Positions 39,493 to 48,766 of a DNA stretch of 64,000 bases are shown here, piece by piece. Numbering within the stretch: the first letter of the stretch is position 1; every line of letters begins with the position of its first letter. The DNA comes from an uncultured Cohaesibacter sp. (lineage in GTDB: Bacteria > Pseudomonadota > Alphaproteobacteria > Rhizobiales > Cohaesibacteraceae). Location: NCBI RefSeq assembly GCF_963682185.1, contig NZ_OY821667.1, positions 62,001-126,000 on the forward strand, given 5' to 3'. The translations under genes and the position numbers were made by a program. Below the pieces are notes generated by a model. That model saw only the letters and a list, made by a program, of their open reading frames with translations. It was not told the DNA's origin and did not search any database.

Positions 39493-39870
39493 TCAGTCGT
39501 CCGGACCATCCGGCCGTGTGCCCACATAGAGCGCAGAACCGGCAAAAAACAGGATCACCGGGATCAAAAGCCAGACGCCGGGCTGAACCGCCGTAACAAA
39601 CATGGCAAAGCCCAGCGCCATGCCGCCAAAGGCAAAATATTTAGCCTTGCGCGGTATCGCCTTATGATCGCGCCATGCCAGAACCGGTGGCCCAAACACT
39701 CTGTGCTGCAAGAGCCAAGCTTCAAGCCGTGGTGACGATCTGGCAAAACAGAAGGTGGCCAGAATAAAAAATATGGTCGAAGGCAGCAGAGGCAAAAAAG
39801 CGCCCACAATGCCAATGCCCGTCAAGACGAGACCCGCAAGCAGATAGAGGGGCTGTTGAAACCTTTTCAT
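39493..39870 (-). CDS. DUF454 (YbaN-like) inner-membrane protein
   Basis: A 125-residue protein with three to four hydrophobic segments. The DUF454 signature LVLTGIGIVGAFLPLLPSTIFFILATFCFARSSPRLEAWLL is complete, followed by GPPVLAWRDHKAIPRKAKYFA. Function unknown; relatives include E. coli YbaN. It converges with the GNAT gene; AAGGGC precedes the ATG. Confidence 0.9.
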   Translation of the reverse strand: MKRFQQPLYLLAGLVLTGIGIVGAFLPLLPSTIFFILATFCFARSSPRLEAWLLQHRVFGPPVLAWRDHKAIPRKAKYFAFGGMALGFAMFVTAVQPGVWLLIPVILFFAGSALYVGTRPDGPDD

Positions 39871-40182
39871 GCTTGTGCCCTTTTGGCCTTTAGCAACAAA
39901 AAACGGGGAAAATTCTGAACATTACATACAAGATATTGCGTTAAATGCCATTCTACAACTGGTCTCGCTCATTTTTCGAGCAGGAAACCGCTTTCTTAAT
40001 CTTTTAAGTCGAAGCAGGGCGCATTATCTTAGTATAGATTGAATGCATAAATTGATTGACAGCTTGCCATCTCACATCATGATCAGGCCCGAGGCAGAAT
40101 CTCAACTCTTTCTGCGCCCCAAAGGAACATGGAAAGAGACAATTGACGCATCAGGTGCCAATCTCATACGGAACGAACACAG
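39871..40182 (+). other. Intergenic region between the DUF454 and DUF502 genes
   Basis: A 312-base divergent gap with AT-rich stretches near 39990-40060 that could hold promoters for both sides. No gene, hairpin or named motif was seen. Confidence 0.3.
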
Positions 40183-41019
40183 ATGACATCGAAGAATAAT
40201 GAAGAAAAAAAAGGCCCACTGGATCGCGGCAGGCTTACCTTTGGTGCCCGCGTGCGAAACTATTTCCTGACCGGCCTCGTCATCGCAGCCCCAATCGGGA
40301 TCACGCTTTACATCACATGGGCCTTCATCGGCTGGGTTGATTCCACCGTAAAGCCCTATATTCCGCATATCTACAACCCGGACAACTATCTGCCATTTTC
40401 CGTTCCGGGAGTGGGACTGGTCTTTTCGTTCCTCATCCTGACGATACTGGGCTTCTTGACAGCGAACTTTGTCGGACGTTCCCTATTGACCTTCGGTGAG
40501 GTGTTCGTTGGGCGGATGCCGCTCGTACGCAATCTTTACAATGCCCTCAAGCAAATTTTCGAAACGGCTCTTTCGCAAAAGGGCAAGACCTTCACCAAAG
40601 CGGTGGTTATCGAATATCCTCGCCGCGGCCTCTGGGCGCTTGCTTTCGTTGCCACTGAAACGACCGGCGAGGTGGCCCACCGCATTGAGGAGAAAGAAAA
40701 GCCGGGAGATGCCCATCAGGGATATATCTCGGTCTTCCTGCCAACCACCCCGAACCCGACATCCGGTTTCCTGCTGTTTGTACCACGCCGTGACATCATT
40801 ATGCTCGACATGAGCGTTGAGGATGCCGCCAAGCTCGTGGTATCAGCCGGTTTGGTCTCTCCTGAATTCATCGCAAAGCATGCCGTTGAAGAAGACCACG
40901 AAAAGGCCCAAAAACTAATCGACATAGAGGTGGATGACGAAGAAAAGGCCCCATCATCAAAGGATCAACTTTCTTCACTCAAGAAAGCAAAATCCAAAGA
41001 GTCAGAACCTGCCGAATAA
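40183..41019 (+). CDS. DUF502-family membrane protein
   Basis: A 278-residue protein with two membrane helices near the N-terminus (YFLTGLVIAAPIGITLYITWAFIGWVDS and VGLVFSFLILTILGFLTANFVGRS), then the DUF502 core MPLVRNLYNALKQIFETAL and LPTTPNPTSGFLLFVPRRDIIMLDMSVEDAAKLVVSAGL. The final 60 residues are charged and variable. The family is widespread; its role is unknown. It converges on recG. Confidence 0.9.
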   Translation: MTSKNNEEKKGPLDRGRLTFGARVRNYFLTGLVIAAPIGITLYITWAFIGWVDSTVKPYIPHIYNPDNYLPFSVPGVGLVFSFLILTILGFLTANFVGRSLLTFGEVFVGRMPLVRNLYNALKQIFETALSQKGKTFTKAVVIEYPRRGLWALAFVATETTGEVAHRIEEKEKPGDAHQGYISVFLPTTPNPTSGFLLFVPRRDIIMLDMSVEDAAKLVVSAGLVSPEFIAKHAVEEDHEKAQKLIDIEVDDEEKAPSSKDQLSSLKKAKSKESEPAE

Positions 41020-41045
41020 GGCCTCACCTTCGCTCTTCCCATCTT

Positions 41046-41073
41046 GGACGCCCCGATTGGCGGGCGTCCTTGT
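41046..41073 (+). terminator. Terminator-like hairpin between the DUF502 gene and recG
   Basis: GGACGCCC (41046-41053) and GGGCGTCC (41062-41069) form a perfect 8-bp stem with a CGATTGGC loop, followed by TTGTTGT. The T run is weak. Confidence 0.55.
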
Positions 41074-41076
41074 TGT

Positions 41077-43182
41077 CTATCCAGCCTTCAAAAGCCGAAT
41101 GGCTTCATCTCTTCCGAACAGATACAGCAGATCACGCAAGGCATCCCCGCGTTTGCCGGTAAGCCCCGGATCCATCTCTATGATGAGACGCGCTTCCTTG
41201 CGCGCCATTTCCATCAGATCCTTATGCACCTCAGGGTCGGTAACGCGAAAGCCTGGCATGCCAGATTGCTTTGTCCCAAGTACATCGCCTTCGCCCCGCA
41301 GGCGTAAATCGGCCTCAGCAATGCGGAAGCCGTCCTCGGTTTCGCGCATCATATTGAGCCGCTCCTTGGCGATATTGCCCAAAGGACCCTGAAACAGCAA
41401 AATGCAGGAAGAGGCCTTGTCACCGCGCCCGACACGCCCGCGCAACTGATGCAACTGCGCCAAGCCAAAGCGCTCGGCATGTTCGATCACCATGATAGTG
41501 GCTTCGGGCACATCCACCCCCACTTCAATCACAGTGGTGGCAACAAGGATCTGGGCATCACCATCCTTGAAATGCTCCATCGCCGCTTTTTTCTCATCAG
41601 CCGACATCCGGCCATGAATAAGCTCAACCTTATCTCCAAACACCTTCTTGAGGCTCTCGTGCCTGTCTTCTGCGGCGGTGACTTCAAGCACTTCGGATTC
41701 TTCAACCAGCGGGCAGACCCAATAGCATTTGGCGCCTTTTTCAAGCGCAGTGTTGAGCCGACCGACCAACTCTCCAAGCCTGTCAAGCGACATGGTGCGG
41801 GTTTCAATGGGCTTCCGACCGGCTGGCTTTTCGGTCAACAGCGATACATCCATATCGCCATAGTGGGTAAGTACCAAGGTGCGCGGAATTGGCGTCGCCG
41901 TCATCACCAGAAGATCGGTCGCCACACCTTTGTCAGACAGCGTCAAACGCTGATGTACGCCAAACCGATGCTGCTCATCAACGATGGCCAGTCCCAGCTC
42001 GGCAAACACCACAGACTGCTGGAAGAGGGCATGGGTTCCGATGAGAAAGTCGATATCCCCCTGTTCGAGCGCCTTGAGCGTTTGTCGCTTCACTCCGGCG
42101 CTGTCCTTGCCCGTCATCACGGCGACGCGAATTCCGACAGACTCGCAAAGCGCTTTGACGGACTGATAATGCTGCCGTGCCAAAAGGTCTGTCGGAGCCA
42201 TCATGGCCACCTGTGCGCCAGACTCGATCACATCCGCTGCCGCCATCAAGGCAACCATCGTCTTGCCGCTGCCCACATCGCCTTGAACCAGACGCAGCAT
42301 CAGCTCGGGCAGGGCCAGATCTTCCTCAATCTCGGCGATAGCCTGTTGTTGGCTCCCTGTGAGCGTAAAGGGCAGGGCCTCTGTAAGCGCAGCTTTGAGT
42401 TTGCCCTCCCAAAGACGCGCCAGCCCCTTGGCTTTCTTCACATTGCTGCGCACCAGCGACAGCGCAAGCTGACTGGCCAGACATTCATCATAAGCCAACC
42501 GACGTCGGGCATTGGATTTCAGATCAAGATCCGCCAGCCCCAGAGGATTATGAATGCGGTCCAGCGCTTCATGAAAGGCTGGCCAACCTTCACGATCGAG
42601 CAGAGCCTTTTCCTGCCACTCGGGCAGAGGCTCAAGATCCTCAAGACAGGCCTCAACAGTCTTGTGTACCATCTTGCCTGATAGCCCGGCGGTCAAAGGA
42701 TAAACCGGCTCAATCAGCGGCATGGTGGCGAAATCATCCTCGGATACCACATGATCCGGGTGCGTTATCTGCGGAACGCCGTTAAAGCGCTCCAGCTTGC
42801 CCGAAACATATCGCACAGAACCAACCGGCATTTGCCGCTCGAGATAGCCGCCATTGGCATGGAAATAGGTGATCGTAATTTCGTCGGTCTCGTCATGGGC
42901 CAGAATGCGATAGGGCACCCGCTTGTTATGCCGTGGTGGCGGCAGATGCTTGTCGATCGTCAGGCACAGCGTCACAATCACGCCATCTGGAGCCTCGGCG
43001 AGCGCAGGCTGCAAACTGCGGTCAATAACAGCAACGGGCATATGCAACAGCAGATCGATCCGACGCGCTTCCAAAAGCACATCGCCGCGCAACAACCGCG
43101 CAAAGGACTGACCGATTTTCGGGCCGACACCTTTCAGGGTCGTCAGGGACGCAAAATAGTGATTGAGACGGTTCGGGCGCAT
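41077..43182 (-). CDS. recG: ATP-dependent DNA helicase RecG
   Basis: A 701-residue helicase that drives branch migration and rescues stalled forks. It has the N-terminal wedge/OB domain (LKGVGPKIGQSFARLL, then RIDLLLHMP), and the SF2 helicase motifs RLVQGDVGSGKTMVAL (I), MAPTDLLARQHY (Ia), IVDEQHRFGVHQR (II), TATPIPRTL (III) and ATTVIEVGVDVPEATIMVIEHAERFGLAQLHQLRGRVGRG (V-VI). Length is typical. It is divergent from sdhE; the recG-sdhE-mfd order is common in alphaproteobacteria. Confidence 0.97.
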   Translation of the reverse strand: MRPNRLNHYFASLTTLKGVGPKIGQSFARLLRGDVLLEARRIDLLLHMPVAVIDRSLQPALAEAPDGVIVTLCLTIDKHLPPPRHNKRVPYRILAHDETDEITITYFHANGGYLERQMPVGSVRYVSGKLERFNGVPQITHPDHVVSEDDFATMPLIEPVYPLTAGLSGKMVHKTVEACLEDLEPLPEWQEKALLDREGWPAFHEALDRIHNPLGLADLDLKSNARRRLAYDECLASQLALSLVRSNVKKAKGLARLWEGKLKAALTEALPFTLTGSQQQAIAEIEEDLALPELMLRLVQGDVGSGKTMVALMAAADVIESGAQVAMMAPTDLLARQHYQSVKALCESVGIRVAVMTGKDSAGVKRQTLKALEQGDIDFLIGTHALFQQSVVFAELGLAIVDEQHRFGVHQRLTLSDKGVATDLLVMTATPIPRTLVLTHYGDMDVSLLTEKPAGRKPIETRTMSLDRLGELVGRLNTALEKGAKCYWVCPLVEESEVLEVTAAEDRHESLKKVFGDKVELIHGRMSADEKKAAMEHFKDGDAQILVATTVIEVGVDVPEATIMVIEHAERFGLAQLHQLRGRVGRGDKASSCILLFQGPLGNIAKERLNMMRETEDGFRIAEADLRLRGEGDVLGTKQSGMPGFRVTDPEVHKDLMEMARKEARLIIEMDPGLTGKRGDALRDLLYLFGRDEAIRLLKAG

Positions 43183-43364
43183 CGCAATAGAGCTGATTCT
43201 GTAAACGGGAACGGACTTGCATCAACCATGGCCAACTCAAAAGGCCGCGTCAATACATGTTCTCCTTTTGTTTTGTGATAGACGAACGATCTATAGCTGA
43301 CAAGGCGCCTTCCAGCCGTTATACAGGGGCAAAGAATGACAACGCCTTAAAGGAGCAAACAACT

Positions 43365-43664
43365 ATGTCCCATGGCACCACCCGCAGCAGTGAAGGTTTG
43401 GATGTACGGCACAAAAAGATTTTGATGCGTGCCTGGCACCGTGGCGTCAAGGAAATGGACCTGATGCTGGGCCGCTTCGTCGACAACGAGCTGGACAACC
43501 TCACCGATGATGAATTGGACCAGTTGGAAATGCTCATGGACCAGCATGACAGAGACCTGATGCAGTGGTTCACCAATGAGCTGCCAGTGCCTGAAGCATT
43601 CGATTGCCCGATGTTCCATAGAATCAAGCACTATCACAAAAATTTCGAGTCCGGGCTTCTCTAG
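43365..43664 (+). CDS. sdhE: FAD assembly factor SdhE
   Basis: A 99-residue protein that helps attach FAD covalently to succinate dehydrogenase SdhA. The family motif RGxxE is present as HRGVKEMD, with LGRFVDNELDNLTDDELDQLEMLMDQHDRDLMQWF after it. AAGGAG lies before the ATG at 43365; the open frame upstream is not used. It sits between recG and mfd with its own terminator. Confidence 0.93.
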   Translation: MSHGTTRSSEGLDVRHKKILMRAWHRGVKEMDLMLGRFVDNELDNLTDDELDQLEMLMDQHDRDLMQWFTNELPVPEAFDCPMFHRIKHYHKNFESGLL

Positions 43665-43703
43665 GCCGCCCGCGACCCTACATTCAAAAGACCCAAGGGA
43701 CAG

Positions 43704-43734
43704 AAAGGCTCTATTCGTGCTATAGAGCCTTTTC
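43704..43734 (+). terminator. Terminator of sdhE
   Basis: AAAGGCTCTAT and ATAGAGCCTTT form a perfect 11-bp stem with loop TCGTGCT, ending in T-rich sequence, 39 bases after the sdhE stop and before mfd. Confidence 0.8.
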
Positions 43735-43772
43735 CTGTCTTCTAGCACCAACCTCCTTGCTGTTTCTCCGCC

Positions 43773-46700
43773 ATGTCCACAATTGCCAAATCCCTTTACT
43801 CTTCCATGATGCTCCACGTCAGCCATGTGCCTGATGGACTGGAGGGATTGGCCGTTGCCGAAGTGGCCGAAGCGCATCTGAAGGCCGCCAAGGACGAGAA
43901 GATCGCCGCCGTCTATATTGCGCGCGATGACCGGCGCATGGCCTCCATGGAGCAGGCGCTCAAATTCTTCTCGCCCAAGCTTACCTGCCTGTCTTTTCCG
44001 GCATGGGATTGCGTGCCCTATGACAGGGTGTCGCCCAATGCCGAAATTTCAGCCCGTCGCATGACCGCGCTGTCGCGGCTTGCCTACAATATCTTTGATG
44101 ACCCCATCATCCTGCTGACCTCCGTCAACGCCATGCTCCAGCGCGTGCCGAGCAAAGAGTCAGTCAAAAAGCAGAGCTGGTCTGCCAAGCCGGGCAATTC
44201 GGTCGACATGGATGACCTCATCGTATGGCTGGAGACAAACGGCTTTCTGCGCACTCCCACAGTGCGCGAGCATGGCGAATATGCTGTAAGAGGCGGTATT
44301 GTCGATTTGTTCGTGCCCGGCGCAGAAGAGCCGGTCAGACTGGACTTCTTTGGCGACACGCTGGAAAGCATCCGCAAGTTCGATCAACATACCCAGCGCA
44401 CGGTCGGCCAACTGCGCGGTATTGATCTTGTCTCAGCGTCAGAAGTGGTTCTCACCGAAGACGCCATTTCCAATTTCCGACGACGCTACACATCCAATTT
44501 CGGCGCAACCACACGCGACGATCTGCTCTATCAGGCCATTTCAAACGGCCATCGCTATCAGGGCATCGAGCACTGGTTGCCCTATTTCAATGAAGATCTG
44601 CAAACGCTGTTTGACTTCACCAATGACGCGCCGGTGATCCTCGATCCTCTTAGCGATGATGCCATCACCGAGCGACTGGAAGTTATTCAGGATCATTATG
44701 CTGCCCGCCGCGAAACCCTTGATAGCGGGTTGGATCAGGGCGTGCCCTATAAGCCGGTTGAGCCTCATCTGCTCTATCTGGATCGCGAAGGCTGGGCAGG
44801 CATTCTTGGCTCCCAAAAGCGCGTAAGGCTTTCACCCTTTGACGTGCCCGAAACCGGCGTTGAAACAGTCGTCAATATGGGCGGCAAACAGGGACGCACC
44901 TTTGCTGCTGAGCGCAGCGCAGAAAATGTCAACGTGTTCGACGCGGTCATCGAGCATATCAAGACCGTCAAGGAAAATAAAAAACGCGTCACCATCGCCT
45001 GCTGGACCCCAGGCTCAGCCGAGCGCATGCATCAGGTGCTGACAGATCATGAGATGCGGGGCCTTGTGCCCTATGAGACATGGCAGGCGCGACAGGTCAT
45101 CAAGCCCAATCAGGTCGGCCTGACGGTCCTTGAACTGGAAAGTGGCTTTGAGACCGAAAAGGATGTGGTGATTGGCGAACAGGACATTCTGGGCGACCGG
45201 CTTGTCCGCTCCAAGCGCCGCCGCAAGAAAAGCTCTGACGTTCTGACCGAAGCCGCCAGCCTGACCGAAGGCGACATCGTCGTTCATATCGAGCATGGTA
45301 TTGGTCGTTTTATGGGCCTTCAGACCGTCGATGCAGCGGGCGCACCGCATGATTGTCTGGAAATTCACTATGCCGGCGGCGACAAGCTCTTCCTGCCGGT
45401 AGAGAATATCGAACTGCTCTCGCGATACGGCTCCGAAGACACCGAAGCGCAGCTGGACAAGCTGGGCGGTGTCGCCTGGCAGGCACGTAAATCCAAGATG
45501 AAAGAACGGATCCGCATGATGGCGGATCAGTTGATCAAGGTCGCGGCCGAACGTGAGTTGCGCAAGGCCGAACGCATCACGCCGCCGGAAGGGCTGTATG
45601 ACGAATTTGTCGCCCGCTTCCCGTTTGATGAAACCGAAGACCAGTTCAATGCCATCGAGCAGGTGTTTGACGATATGGGCTCCGGCCGCCCGATGGATCG
45701 CCTCATTTGCGGCGATGTGGGCTTTGGCAAAACCGAGGTTGCCCTGCGAGCGGCCTTTATCGCGGCGATGAACGGCCGTCAGGTCGCGGTGGTCGTGCCG
45801 ACCACCTTGCTTGCGCGTCAGCATTACAAGAATTTCGTGGATCGCTTCGCCGGTTTCCCGCTGGTCATCGAACAGGCCTCCCGGCTGGTCTCCACCAAAA
45901 AGCTCAATGAGACCAAGAGAGGCCTCAAGGACGGTTCTGTCGATATCGTCGTTGGCACCCATGCGCTGCTTGGCAAATCCGTCGATTTCCGCGATCTCGG
46001 GCTGCTGATCATCGACGAAGAACAGCATTTTGGCGTCAAACACAAGGAGCGCCTGAAAGAACTGCGCGCTGATGTGCACGTATTGACCCTGTCCGCCACG
46101 CCGATCCCGAGGACCCTGCAGTTGGCACTTACGGGTGTTCGCGAATTGTCGCTGATCGCGACACCGCCGGTTGACCGGCTTGCCGTACGCACCTTTATTT
46201 CGCCCTTTGACAAGCTCACCATCCGTGAAGCGCTGCTGCGCGAGCGCTATCGCGGTGGCCAAAGCTTCTATGTCTGTCCGCGCGTGTCCGACATTGCACA
46301 AGTCCACACCTTCCTTGAAGAGCAGGTGCCTGAAGTCAAGGTCGCAGTTGCCCACGGACAGATGCCCGCCGGTCAACTCGATGACATCATGACAGCCTTC
46401 TATGACGGCAAGTTCGACGTGTTGCTCTCTACCACGATCGTGGAATCTGGGATTGACGTGCCAACGGCCAACACCCTGATCGTGCATCGTGCCGATATGT
46501 TCGGTCTTTCCCAGCTTTACCAGCTGCGCGGTCGCGTAGGGCGCTCCAAAACCCGTGCCTATGCGCTCTTTACTGTTCCCGCCAAAAAGACCCTCACGCC
46601 AACCGCAGAGAGACGTCTCAAGGTTCTTCAAAGCCTCGATACCTTGGGCGCAGGCTTCCAGCTTGCCAGCCACGATCTGGACATTCGCGGTGCAGGAAAC

Positions 46701-47276
46701 CTGCTAGGCGAAGAACAATCCGGCCACGTCAAGGAAGTCGGCTACGAGCTTTATCAGCAGATGCTGGAAGAAGCCGTGGCATCCCTGCGTTCCGGTGACT
46801 TGACCATCATGGAAGACAAATGGTCACCGCAGATTTCCATCGGCACACCGGTGCTCATTCCGGACAGTTATGTGCATGATCTGCAGCTCAGGCTCAATCT
46901 CTATCGCCGTCTGGCCGATCTGGTGGAAGCTGACGAGATTGATGAATTCGGGTCCGAGCTGACAGACCGGTTCGGCCCTCAGCCCGAGGAAGTCAAGCAT
47001 CTGCTCAAGATTGTCTATATCAAAGGGCTCTGCCGCAAAGCCAATGTCGAGAAGATCGATGCAGGCCCCAAAGGCGCCGTGCTTGCTTTCCGCAACAACG
47101 AATTCTCAAACCCTGCGGGGCTGGTTCAATATATTACCGAGCAGGGCAGCCTTGCCAAGCTTCGCCCAGATCAGAAGATCTTCCTGGCCCGCAGCTGGAA
47201 CTCTGCCAGCGACCGTCTCAAGGGCACTGCCGTGATCATGACGCAACTGGCCAAGCTGGCACAGAACGCCCAATAA
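43773..47276 (+). CDS. mfd: Transcription-repair coupling factor Mfd
   Basis: An 1167-residue DNA translocase that removes RNA polymerase stalled at lesions and recruits UvrA. It contains the UvrB-like N-terminus (AWDCVPYDRVSPNAEISARRMTAL), the RNA-polymerase-binding CarD-like domain (EGDIVVHIEHGIGRFMGLQ, near residue 497), and the RecG-like motor: LICGDVGFGKTEVALRAAF, VVPTTLLARQHY, IIDEEQHFGVKHKERLK, SATPIPRTLQ and the RVGRSKTRAYALF motif VI. The C-terminal TRCF domain follows. It works with the uvrA product encoded in this window. Confidence 0.97.
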   Translation: MSTIAKSLYSSMMLHVSHVPDGLEGLAVAEVAEAHLKAAKDEKIAAVYIARDDRRMASMEQALKFFSPKLTCLSFPAWDCVPYDRVSPNAEISARRMTALSRLAYNIFDDPIILLTSVNAMLQRVPSKESVKKQSWSAKPGNSVDMDDLIVWLETNGFLRTPTVREHGEYAVRGGIVDLFVPGAEEPVRLDFFGDTLESIRKFDQHTQRTVGQLRGIDLVSASEVVLTEDAISNFRRRYTSNFGATTRDDLLYQAISNGHRYQGIEHWLPYFNEDLQTLFDFTNDAPVILDPLSDDAITERLEVIQDHYAARRETLDSGLDQGVPYKPVEPHLLYLDREGWAGILGSQKRVRLSPFDVPETGVETVVNMGGKQGRTFAAERSAENVNVFDAVIEHIKTVKENKKRVTIACWTPGSAERMHQVLTDHEMRGLVPYETWQARQVIKPNQVGLTVLELESGFETEKDVVIGEQDILGDRLVRSKRRRKKSSDVLTEAASLTEGDIVVHIEHGIGRFMGLQTVDAAGAPHDCLEIHYAGGDKLFLPVENIELLSRYGSEDTEAQLDKLGGVAWQARKSKMKERIRMMADQLIKVAAERELRKAERITPPEGLYDEFVARFPFDETEDQFNAIEQVFDDMGSGRPMDRLICGDVGFGKTEVALRAAFIAAMNGRQVAVVVPTTLLARQHYKNFVDRFAGFPLVIEQASRLVSTKKLNETKRGLKDGSVDIVVGTHALLGKSVDFRDLGLLIIDEEQHFGVKHKERLKELRADVHVLTLSATPIPRTLQLALTGVRELSLIATPPVDRLAVRTFISPFDKLTIREALLRERYRGGQSFYVCPRVSDIAQVHTFLEEQVPEVKVAVAHGQMPAGQLDDIMTAFYDGKFDVLLSTTIVESGIDVPTANTLIVHRADMFGLSQLYQLRGRVGRSKTRAYALFTVPAKKTLTPTAERRLKVLQSLDTLGAGFQLASHDLDIRGAGNLLGEEQSGHVKEVGYELYQQMLEEAVASLRSGDLTIMEDKWSPQISIGTPVLIPDSYVHDLQLRLNLYRRLADLVEADEIDEFGSELTDRFGPQPEEVKHLLKIVYIKGLCRKANVEKIDAGPKGAVLAFRNNEFSNPAGLVQYITEQGSLAKLRPDQKIFLARSWNSASDRLKGTAVIMTQLAKLAQNAQ

Positions 47277-47348
47277 CAGCGCTTGCGCCATTATCGGCGC
47301 AAAAGCCTGAAAGCTGGATAGCCACTGGAGTTGTCAGTTTTTTGAGGC

Positions 47349-48698
47349 TCAAAAGCGCACAACAGGATTTTCAAACAGATCCTTGAGGATCTTGTCGACA
47401 TCGAAATCCGGGCTGCGCGTATCACAATAGTGCAGAGAGAAGTCCAGCGTGACATAGACTGCCCGCGTCGAACTATGCTCAACAAACGGGCTGAGCTGAA
47501 CAATAGAGCGAATGCGCTGCAACGCCATGCGGGCTTCAAACAGATCCGTATCCGGAAAAAAGGCAACCACTGAGCCATTATCAAGACGGGCCAGCATGTC
47601 TTCAGCCCGCATCAAGGAGGCAATGAGCCGACTGACCTTGGCCAGCAGAGCAGGGGGCAGACTCTCGCCACCTCTTTTTTCATGTACCAGATCGAAAGTG
47701 ATATCAAAACCAACGAAAGTTACCGAAGCTCCGGCGTCTTCCTCCCGCAGCACATCCAGATGAGATTTAAGAAACTCCTCTGAATAGAGCCGTGTCACTT
47801 CATCGGTCGGCATCAGCAATCGAGCTTCAGAGAAGATCTTGCGCAATTGCCGCCGATAGCGCTCTTCCCGCACGAGAATATCTATACGGTTCTCAAAGAA
47901 GCGTTCGGAGAAGGGGAAAGAGACAATATCCGTAGCCCCGGCCGCAAGACCGGCCAATCCATCCTGAACAGCCCGCTTGTGGCAGACTAGAATAATCGGG
48001 AATGAGAAATAATTTGGGTTGCGCCGAAGTTCGGAGATAAATTCGACAAGATGCTCATTATAGTCGCAAAGCTCCACGACAAGCGCATCAAATGGCTTCA
48101 TTTCCAGATAATGCAACGCCATGGAAGGCGTGAGGGCAGCCACTGTTTCCACCGTTTCGGGCAATGCCATCTGAACAGGCAGGAAAGCCGCACCAGCCCC
48201 AAGATAAAGCAGGCTTTGCTTATCGAGATCCTTAGGCGGCGGCACCACGGGCAAGCCCACACCAAACCGCTTGAAAGTCAGCGACCGTCTCTCGGCTTCC
48301 CGCCGCATGGTTGCCAGGCGCATAAGAGATGTCAGACGATTGGCGATCAGATCCTGCGTCAACGGCGGTTTGAGCACATCCGCGAAGGGTTTCATCTGTT
48401 CTTCGGTGAGGCTGATGGATGCATCGGCAATGGCCACCATCGGCACCCGCGCGTCGGCAAAGCCGAACTGCTTGCGCAAGGCATCGGCCCGAGCGACCAA
48501 AGCAGGCACATCCTCGCTTTTTACATCGAACAGATCCAGCAGCAGGATGCCAGCTTCTTGCGAGACCTTGTCCAGATCTTCATCCGAATGGACATAATGA
48601 GACCAGACCGCAAAATTGACTTGAATGAGAACATCTGCCCAAGCTGGAGTATCAAGGCCAAGATCAGAAGAAGTGAAAATGAGTGCATGCTTGGCCAT
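47349..48698 (-). CDS. PleD-like response-regulator protein with a degenerate GGDEF domain
   Basis: A 449-residue soluble protein. Its two N-terminal alpha/beta modules look like receiver domains (ILLLDLFDVKSEDVPALV and DALVVELCDYNEHLVEFISELRRNPNYFSFPIILVCHK), the second with the IVSFPFSERFFENRIDILVREERYRRQLR linker. The last 170 residues fit a GGDEF fold (LYSEEFLKSHLDVL ... LIASLMRAEDMLARL), but the GGDEF signature is replaced by LDNGSVVAF. Diguanylate cyclase activity is therefore not expected; a sensor or scaffold role is inferred. It lies 68 bases after the adenylate-forming gene and is probably co-transcribed. Confidence 0.75.
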   Translation of the reverse strand: MAKHALIFTSSDLGLDTPAWADVLIQVNFAVWSHYVHSDEDLDKVSQEAGILLLDLFDVKSEDVPALVARADALRKQFGFADARVPMVAIADASISLTEEQMKPFADVLKPPLTQDLIANRLTSLMRLATMRREAERRSLTFKRFGVGLPVVPPPKDLDKQSLLYLGAGAAFLPVQMALPETVETVAALTPSMALHYLEMKPFDALVVELCDYNEHLVEFISELRRNPNYFSFPIILVCHKRAVQDGLAGLAAGATDIVSFPFSERFFENRIDILVREERYRRQLRKIFSEARLLMPTDEVTRLYSEEFLKSHLDVLREEDAGASVTFVGFDITFDLVHEKRGGESLPPALLAKVSRLIASLMRAEDMLARLDNGSVVAFFPDTDLFEARMALQRIRSIVQLSPFVEHSSTRAVYVTLDFSLHYCDTRSPDFDVDKILKDLFENPVVRF

Positions 48699-48766
48699 TC
48701 GGCTGACTTACGCCTTCATATGAAAAGGAACAGAAACACGCCATTCAAGAACAGCGCAAAACGGAT

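Noticed and set aside
41449..42681. 410-codon plus-strand frame inside recG
   Set aside because: Antisense to recG; no motif or ribosome-binding site.
45015..46673. 552-codon minus-strand frame inside mfd
   Set aside because: Antisense shadow of the well-supported mfd gene with no recognisable motif.
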